DNA of 64,000 bases from Cokeromyces recurvatus (Eukaryota > Mucoromycota > Mucoromycetes > Mucorales > Mucoraceae), in contig NW_026251405.1 of the NCBI RefSeq assembly GCF_025118155.1, forward strand, positions 1 through 64,000. The letters run 5' to 3'. The notes beneath the pieces are model-generated. The model did no database searches and was not told where the DNA came from. It was given only the letters and a program-made list of their open reading frames with translations. Of this stretch, positions 56,903 to 64,000 are shown in pieces. Each line of letters opens with the position of its first letter. The stretch's first letter is position 1. The translations under genes were made by a program, and so were the position numbers.

Positions 56903-57767
56903 TTAGATATCATAAGATAAAGCTTCGATGATTAAATCAATTGCTTCTTCTATACGATCATTAAATTCATTCAGCAAATTAGTTTCAACTAAAGAGAGTT
57001 GATTGTAGAGCCATTCAATTTCAAGATTAATTATTTGTGGTTGTACTGCCTTCTTTTCTTGGAAAACATTGATTTGGAAAGGTTTACGCAAGTTCCATTC
57101 AACAGTAATTGTTGAAGAAGAATCTAAATTAGGTTGATTATTTTTGATAAATTGAGCGCTTGCTTGACGTAACAGAATAGAAGAAGATTGCTCTGCATTT
57201 ACAATCAAGCCTAGTTGATGACTTAACTTTTTATTTAAAGACAAGATGGCATCTAATAGAATAGGACCTAGTTGTTCTTCTTTTGTTGCCTTTTTATATT
57301 GATTTTGAACTTGAATAAATTCATTAATTTGAGGAATATCTGTTGAAACAAGTGGGTTTATAGATGCTAATAAACTTGCACGCATAAAATTCAAATTACG
57401 AGTCATTGATTTTTGAGCTGATTGGCGTCCTGAAAAAAAAAAAGTAAAAATAAAAATAAAATAAAGGTGAGTATGTTGCATTTAAATACATATTGAATCT
57501 ATCTATATAAAATATACCTTCTATATTATCATAATAAATTGATTTTGGAACATAAGATAATACATCTTCTGTTACGTCAAGCATAACTTGATTTACAATA
57601 CTTTCATAATATTCTGAAAGACTGTCAGTCAAGAGAAAGCCAATCTCTGTTGACTGTGATAAATGATCAGTAATAGCAGTCATGGGTACCGCATTTACCA
57701 TAGAAAAGGTAATAATAAAAAACAAGTGAATGAATAACATAAAAGGATTGACAAGGGGAACAAACAA
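56903..57767 (-). CDS. Hypothetical protein with signal peptide, unknown family
   Basis: Two exons on the minus strand, 57767-57518 and 57429-56903, join in phase to 258 residues. The start MFVPLVNPFMLFIHLFFIITF followed by SMVNAVP looks like a secretory signal, with likely cleavage after about residue 26. The rest is largely alpha-helical and acidic, with amphipathic stretches (INEFIQVQNQYKKATKEEQL; LIIEALSYDI at the end) and no cysteine in the mature part. I do not recognise any domain. It sits tail-to-tail with the JmjC gene (125 bp between stops) and on the same strand as RFT1. Possible roles, such as a secreted or cell-surface protein, are guesses. Good splice sites and a long open second exon support a real gene. 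Confidence 0.7.
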
Positions 57768-58121
57768 AAAATATGTAATAAAAAGAGAAAAGAAAGGAAA
57801 AAAATAAAAAGAAAAAAAAAAAGGACGAAATTTATATTAGTTTAATGAGGAAAGGAAGGAAAAGTCATTCATAATTTGTACTACAGCAACTAATGCTACC
57901 ACCGCCCATAAACAGACTTTTTTCTATTCTGTCTTCTTTACAATTAAGTAAATTTGACTTGTTTTATTATTTCCCCTTTTTTCTTTCTTTTTTTCTTTCT
58001 TTATGCTATCATCATTATTACTGTTGTTTCTATAAAGAAAGTTAACTTGATTTTTTTTTCTTTTTTTTTTTTTTTAAAGTTAGTGAAAATCTTTGTGTTT
58101 CCATTAGGGTAGTTACTACAA
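57768..58121. other. Short region between the signal-peptide gene and RFT1
   Basis: 354 bp, rich in A and T runs. Probably promoter of the minus-strand signal-peptide gene and 3' flank of RFT1. No exon recognised besides the RFT1 terminal exon that borders it. Confidence 0.5.
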
Positions 58122-59994
58122 CTACTTTGATTTTTTTATTTTCTTTATTTCATTTATTAACCCTTTTTCTTTCCAAAATCTATAATAAATGCAATTAAAA
58201 TCTTTTTTCTTTCTTTCTTTTTTTTTTTTTCTTTTTTTCTTTTTCTTTTTTTCTCTTCTTTTTCTTTAAAATACTTACATGACTAAACTAATAAATAAAA
58301 AACATATTCCACCAACTGTGATATGCATTACTTTTTGTTTAAATGTGTACCATCCTATATAATTTTTGGACCAATAGGTAACAAACCAAGCCAATACAAA
58401 TGAGGATAAGGTTACAACATGTGGAAACCATTGATATACAGAAAGTGTAACCTGTTTACTACTCATATAGTTTCGAATATAATACCAACTATAACTAATA
58501 CGAACACCGAGATTAACCATATTGGCTATCACAAGTCCATTGGCTCCTAACTGTAATATATACATGAAAATAAATCCAGATAACATGAAACAAGTAGAAA
58601 AGAATATCATATAATAACTTAATCTTGTCAAGTCTTTTTTACTAGCAACTGCCTGTACAAATCCTTCTGTTATACCATTAATACCCATAAAGGGCACATA
58701 TATACAATACATCGCTAATACTCCAGGCGCATTCCCTTCTCCTAATGACCATTTTTTACCCACCAAAAGATCAATGAGTGTCGAAGTATAATTAGTTCCA
58801 AAACAGATGAATAACAATCCCAATAATACGTGAAATTTAATTAATATCAATAGTACATTGGCTGCCATCTTACAGTCTTCTTTTTTTACTTTCTCTGTAG
58901 AAAGTAAGAGTCGAGAAAAGAAGGTTCGTCCAGTTTCTTCTAAAGGTTGAAATAAAATACGTACAATTAAAGATCCTAAAGAAATCATGTTAATATCAAA
59001 CATATTCATTCATTCTACGCAATTAAAACTAACCATAGTTGACTACAAATGCATAGACTCCTCTATCTTGAACCGAACTTAACACTGAAATCAGCATTTT
59101 GTCTCCTTCTGTCAGAATATGTTTCAAGAACGACTGTTTTGTCATTGTTATTCCCAAGTGAAGTAATTGTTTATCAAACCAATATTTCCTATAGTTTACA
59201 ATTTAATTTAATACATGTACAAGCAGATAATTCTCTGTCTCTGTCTCTCTCTCTCTCTCGTTCCTTTTTTTTTCTTTTCTTTTCTTTTTTCCACTTTACT
59301 CATGTCCTTCTTCCTCTACTATTTGATGAGGTAATAGCTTCTGAAATGACTTTTCTTTATATAAAAAAAATCCTAAATAACCCATCATCATAATAAAACC
59401 AAATACGAATTGAGCAATAGCAAAGGCCAAAATGCTATATTCTTCATTGCCTGCAAAATAAATGGTCAAGCTAAAGGTGACTAGACATTTGACAATCACT
59501 GCTACACCTTCTACAGTAACTCGTAATTGAAAATGAAGATGATTCAATGCTAGTACAAATAAAGGTTCAACTGTCAATTCTAAAAATGAAGCAGCTCCAT
59601 AAAGCAAGACAGCCATACGATAATAAGGGAAACGGAATGCCTCTTCCTCAGAAATAGTGGATAAATAATAAATACAGGTTAAAAAAGTGATAATAACACC
59701 AAAACAGGTTGGAATGTAAGCAAGATTTAAGATAGTTTGAGGCTTTTTACTCGATCGAATTAAAGCAGAACGGAAACCTTCACGAGAAATAAATAAAATA
59801 GTAGACGCTAATAGTTCAAGATTAACAGATGCAATGCCAAATGTTGCTTTCGATACATAACGTAATACAATTTGATTTAGTAAAAAAGTTAACATGCGTG
59901 ATATAAACTGTAATAAAATAAGATAGGATGCTCCCTTTGCTGTAACTGCTAATAAACTCTTTTCATCTTTATTTGTTTCTCTTTTAATGTCCAT
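58122..59994 (-). CDS. RFT1: Rft1, ER oligosaccharide-lipid transport protein
   Basis: Four exons on the minus strand: 59994-59300, 59188-59034, 58975-58279 and 58179-58122. They join in phase to 534 residues, the usual Rft1 length. At least 10 membrane helices are visible. Conserved blocks include ASYLILLQFISRMLTFLLNQ, FGIASVNLELLASTILFISREGFRSA, LTEGDKMLI and FVVNYGSLIVRILFQPLEE, diagnostic of the Rft1 family. Role: N-glycosylation in the ER; it was proposed to flip Man5GlcNAc2-PP-dolichol and its exact activity is debated. The 58-nt terminal exon encodes a Lys-rich cytosolic tail (FWKEKGLINEIKKIKKSK) and is found only by following the GTAAGT donor at exon 3's end. Without it the protein would stop inside the last helix. 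Confidence 0.92.
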
Positions 59995-60380
59995 AGGTAT
60001 ATTGGCTTGTATTTTGGATATATATGTATATATATGTATTTATATATGAATATATAAATAGAATATGCAAATATAAAGAAATGAAATAAATATGTAAAAT
60101 TTACGTCGTATCATGTTCTTTTTTCTTATGAAAGGTTTCCAAAAATGGTAAATAGGGATTTCTGTCATTAAATCAGATAGAGTAATTTTTATATCAAAAG
60201 CCTCTGCAAAAGTAAGCTTTATTTTATAAAGAACCCAAAATTACTGTTTTATTTATAAATAGAAAATAGCTTATAACTTGTTAAATATATTCTAATACAA
60301 GTGATTATAAAACAAGACAGTAACCAGGAATTAAGTCATAGAGAAGTGAAACCTAGTAAAAGAAAAAAAAGAAAAAGTAG

Positions 60381-60383
<3 letters not shown>

Positions 60384-60422
<39 letters not shown>
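60384..60422. repeat. Poly-T tract, 39 nt
   Basis: T run about 390 bp upstream of the RFT1 start codon (RFT1 lies on the opposite strand). Confidence 0.9.
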
Positions 60423-60704
60423 CAGGGAAATTACGATATCCGAATAAAAATGAGATTATATTTGTATACATATTCATATCGTATTTATGATAACTGTAAT
60501 TTGAGACAGACTCTAGGCTTTCTTTCTTTCTTTTTTCTTTAAATAAATAAAATTTGATTCGCGAAAAAAAAAAATCGATTTTACTTGCGAAAATCATACT
60601 GGTAAAAAAGAAAGTGTGTTTTAGACATGGATGTGTAGAATTATAAGGCTATGATTTGATAAATTAAAAAAAAAAAAAAAGTTAAATTTAGTAATAGACA
60701 TTTG

Positions 60705-60970
60705 ATGAGAAATAAGTCTCGTGTTTTCTCCAATTATACATCTCGTATAAGTGGGTTTATACATGCAGCAGCAAACTTATACTTTGATGTTCCGCCTAAC
60801 ATGATATTACATCATATTAGCGACTCAGAAATACATCTGTCGTATTTAAGGTAAGGTCTTGATCAATTTAATGATTTTAAAAAGAAAGCTTAATCAAATA
60901 TCACGTAAATACTTTATCAATTATACACAGGCTGGTATCATTTTATATATATAAAGTACATCAAATGTAG
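60705..60970 (+). CDS. Candidate small two-exon gene, 61 residues
   Basis: Exons 60705-60850 and 60931-60970 join in phase across an 80-nt intron with a strong donor (GTAAGG) and a good acceptor (TACACAG). The product starts MRNKSRVFSNYTSRISG, continues with AANLYFDVPPNMILHHI, and ends with a short aromatic stretch. No domain recognised. Its codon pattern looks more protein-like than the surrounding AT-rich sequence. It could also be a relic exon of a lost gene or chance. Confidence 0.3.
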
Positions 60971-61737
60971 TATAAGTTAAGGGGAGCTTTCGAAATAAAC
61001 TATACATCATAAGACGACTCCAACCTTAAGATATCAGAGAGGATTGATTCAATTTACGTTTCTTTTCTTCTTTTTATTAACTCTAACAAAATCTTCAACA
61101 TACTCAAAAACACCGTTTGAAAAGGGGGAAAAGAAAAAAACTGATTTTCAACGAAAGAAGGCTGACAGAGGACATAAATGATCCGTTCAAAGGCTAGAAG
61201 CTCTTAATAATATATGTATATAATTCCTGATAAATTACATATAGATAGAACTGCTATGAAGCAGGACACGTCGACAAAAATGATTATAAAGGTAAATTCT
61301 ATATATAAAGGAAAGTATCTACGGTTAATGGTGATAATTAAAAAAAATATGTCGTATGGTAGCTTATGATGTACAAAAAAAGAAAAAGAAAAAGAAAAAT
61401 AGTTCAAGATATCTTCATATAATATTTGTCTAAAATCTAATTTCTTGAGTCCAAACTTTATTCTCTCTCTTTTTGTCCAAAAAAGGTTAGTTTAATATTT
61501 AAAATTTAATTTTAATTCGTCTGAAATACTGACAGTGTCTTAATTTAAAGTATAATAATGAAATTGAACAAAGCTTTTAAAATAAATGTTTTCAGTAACA
61601 ATTTTAAGAAGCCGACTTTTTTTTTTTTCCCTCAAATTAATGAAATTCCTAATAAATACATTTTATTGTACTTTCAATAACTTCTTCCTTTTCACTTTTT
61701 TTTTTCCTTCTTCATAAAACTTTTATCTTTTTTTTTT

Positions 61738-62010
61738 ATGGAGATATTTAGTATAACAAAGAAGAATAAAAGGAAAGAAGGGGATTCAACTTTAATACCT
61801 AGTTTACCAAGACATACTTCAACACCTGGTGAAAAAAATTCACTTCCTCCTTCCACTTCCTGGAATTATTCTTCTCGATCTTCCTCCATTTCAAATGATG
61901 GATCCTATCTTACCAACGTAAGCATAAGTAGCAATCGACGTAAGTTTTTATAGTTTCATCAAATTTCCTACATATTAATTATCCTTCTTTCTTTCTTTCT
62001 TTCTCTCTCT

Positions 62011-62041
<31 letters not shown>

Positions 62042-64000
62042 GAATCTGATAACAGTAAATTCTCATAAAAGTTTAGTAGATTATAATGGATATAGTGAAG
62101 CAGAGATAGAAGACATGTTTGAAAAAATGCTGGTATGCAAAATATAAATGAATTAAAAAAAAATTAATAAATATGTATTTATGTAATTTTATATACGTAT
62201 ATGCATGTAGACACGAAGAGGTATTCGTGATAATGCAGCACGTTCAGTTATGTTAGACTTTTCAACTGAAAAGAAATGGTTGATGATATCCCAAGATAAG
62301 CAAGCCAACTTTTCAAATTTGAATACACTGAATTCTTCATCTGCTAGTACTAATGTTGGAAATAACTCAAATAAAGAGAATCATCATCATAATTCTACTC
62401 CAATAACTTCAGTAGACAAAAATTCTCCTGAGTTTTATATTGAAAAATTATCGGAACCCGATACGAAAGGTGTCACTCCACGTCTAATTGCCCATTTAGC
62501 CGTAAGTTTAAGAACAATGTCTTTAAGCTGGGTGAGGAAGTTTATAGAACTGAAAGGCATACAAATTATCACAAGCGTTCTTGATGTGATCAATATAAGG
62601 GATCAAAAGTAAGGGGATTTTAATTTATTTGTGTTATGAAAAAAACTGATTTTTTTTTTTTTTTTTTTTTTTGGTAGAAATGAATCGGACTTGCAGATGG
62701 AAGCTGAAATTTTAAAATGCTTTAAATCATTAATTAATAATAGAGTTGAGTATTTTTTTTTTTTGTTTTTTTTTTGTTTTTTGTTTTAGTATCAGCTAGT
62801 TTATTTATCTATCTATCTATTTATTTATTTATTTTTTTAGTGGGGCGCCGGAGAAGTTATTTCACATCCTCAATGCGTTTTTCGTATTGTATTATCGCTT
62901 GTATCACCTCCTATTCAAACACGAAAATTAGTCTGCGAAATTTTAGCTTTTGTATGCCATGTCGATTTACCAAAGGGGCAAGATATTGTACTCAAGGGCT
63001 TAGATAAATTAAGTGAACATCTTGGTGAATTTGGTAGATTTGATGCCTGGTTAAAGTTATTAGAAGCAACATTAGATGGAAGAGGAAAGATGGGAAGCTT
63101 AGTAGGTGCAAGTGAAGATGTGAAACGATTAGCAGGAAGTGGTGCACCCGATAGTCATTTAAGTGATTTTGCTTTATCCAATATGATGTTAGTCAATTCT
63201 CTCGTTACAGTTATTGAAGATGTTGAGATTCGTGTTCATCTTCGTAATCAGTTGAATGCGAGTGGATTAGATTCGATTATGGAAAAAATGATGCAATTTA
63301 ATAACGAGCAACTTAAACGCCATATCAATATCTATAGGCAAATGTGCGAAAATGATGTGGATGAGATTATGGACATTTATAATGAAACTATGCTGACCAG
63401 TATGAATGATCCTCGTGCTTGTTTTGAACGTATTTTGGAAAGAGTAGAGGGTACTCGAAGTTATAACTTTTTCTTAAGTGCACTTCAACATCTTCTTATG
63501 GTACAAGCTCAAGGTGATATTCAGTAAGTAGGAAAAAAAATAAAAAATAAAAATTAGTGTTGCGTAAATATATTTAATAACCCCTCCCCAAAACACACAC
63601 ACACACACATTAGAGTTCGTTATTTCCAAATTATAGACAAGTTAATTACACAAGTTGTAATGGATCGAAAAGGAATTGAAAATGATAGTTTTTCAGGATC
63701 AGGTGTGGTTTGGTCAGTTGGTATGCTGATTGATAAATTTGCCGAACAAGATCAGTTAAATGCTGCCCTAAAGGAGGCGGAAGAAACAAAAAAAATGTAT
63801 GAAAAAGCTATTAAAGAGAAACAGGAACTTGAAACTGAAATTAATTTAAAAGAGGATGGTTTGATCGGTATATTGCGAGATAAAACAAACTCGCTGGAGG
63901 ATTTATTACGTATGTCACGTCATACTATATCTACCCTACAACGGAAATTGAAGGATATTCAACATGAATATGAAATGAATATTGCAGCTCTAGATCAACA
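61738..64000 (+). CDS. Diaphanous-type formin, N-terminal part (cut by window end)
   Basis: Six exons visible, 61738-61939, 62056-62132, 62211-62608, 62678-62744, 62841-63523 and 63614 to beyond 64000, giving about 604 residues so far. A short Ser/Pro/Thr-rich leader is followed by the Rho-GTPase-binding and FH3 region. DYNGYSEAEIEDMFEKML begins the GBD, WLMISQDKQ and PEFYIEKLSEPDTKGVTPRL match Bni1/Cdc12/For3, and the armadillo-like FH3 includes SLINNRWGAGEVISHP and LLEATLDGRGKMGSLVGASED. A coiled coil starts near the end (EEAEETKKMYEKAIKEKQELE). The FH1 and FH2 actin-nucleating domains must lie outside the window. Role: Rho/Cdc42-controlled actin cable or ring assembly. Exon 4's donor (GTTGAG) is weak but the join restores the conserved sequence. 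Confidence 0.92.
62010..62041. repeat. Poly-T tract in formin intron 1
   Basis: CTTT repeats (61985-62010) then a T run near 62013-62040 followed by GAATCTGATAACAG, the intron acceptor. Another T run (62650-62672) fills intron 3 in the same position. Confidence 0.85.

Larger units (their letters stand above)
59995..61737. other. Divergent intergenic region between RFT1 and formin
   Basis: 1.7 kb with a T39 tract (60384-60422), scattered A runs, and the weak small-gene candidate at 60705-60970. Otherwise no exon or RNA gene recognised. A T-rich leader precedes the formin start. Confidence 0.5.

Noticed and set aside
1..64000. CRISPR arrays, operons, riboswitches, prophage or secondary-metabolite clusters
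   Set aside because: No regularly spaced repeats, no tandem bacterial-style genes and no biosynthetic enzymes. The sequence is plainly eukaryotic.

Overview
This 64 kb window is a nuclear chromosome segment of an early-diverging fungus, most likely Mucoromycota (Mucorales-like). It is AT-rich, with many short introns (about 50-120 nt, GT-AG), long poly-T/poly-A tracts, the standard genetic code, and fungal families such as an NRG1-type zinc finger, a Hal4/Sat4-type kinase, an Fpk/NRC-2 kinase, a VAP, Tvp18, Hul4, a CSC1 channel and Ptr2. Homology calls come from reading the proteins by eye; no database search was run. Exon joins were checked by hand for GT-AG borders and reading phase.

Layout. 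1-17 kb holds an NRG1-like repressor (+), mitochondrial porin (-), VAP (+) converging on the mitochondrial tRNA thiouridylase Mtu1 (-), a Hal4-type kinase (+), a CSC1/OSCA-type channel (+), a short tropomyosin (+) and Tvp18 (-). 17-29 kb holds a large three-SANT corepressor subunit of the Snt1/N-CoR type (+), an Fpk/NRC-2 AGC kinase (+) and a Hul4-type HECT ubiquitin ligase (-). 29-38 kb is an island without host protein genes. It carries a decayed Ty3/gypsy reverse transcriptase, LTR-like repeat fragments, a nearly intact Tc1/mariner element (31956-33613), a second heavily decayed Tc1 copy, and one tRNA-Asp(GTC). 38-64 kb holds a peptide transporter (+), a mitochondrial NAD-type carrier (-), Utp23 (+), a CBS/PB1 membrane protein (-), cytosolic tryptophanyl-tRNA synthetase (-), a kinesin-14 (+), a mitochondrial EF-P-like factor (+), mitochondrial uS9 (+), a JMJD5-type JmjC protein (+), an unrecognised signal-peptide protein (-), the Rft1 flippase-family protein (-), and the N-terminal half of a diaphanous-type formin (+) cut by the window end.

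The genes are housekeeping and do not form one pathway. Loose themes are mitochondrial function (porin, Mtu1, NAD carrier, EF-P-like factor, uS9m, the last two adjacent on one strand), polarity and cytoskeleton (tropomyosin, formin, kinesin-14, Fpk kinase) and the secretory membrane system (VAP, Tvp18, Rft1).

I did not find a clearly new multi-gene system. The most interesting points are a mitochondria-targeted EF-P with Arg at the usual Lys site, a Tc1 element whose ends each carry a face-to-face repeat pair, a tropomyosin about 40 residues shorter than Cdc8, two stopless 3n introns inside motor and kinase catalytic cores, and a hidden terminal exon of RFT1.
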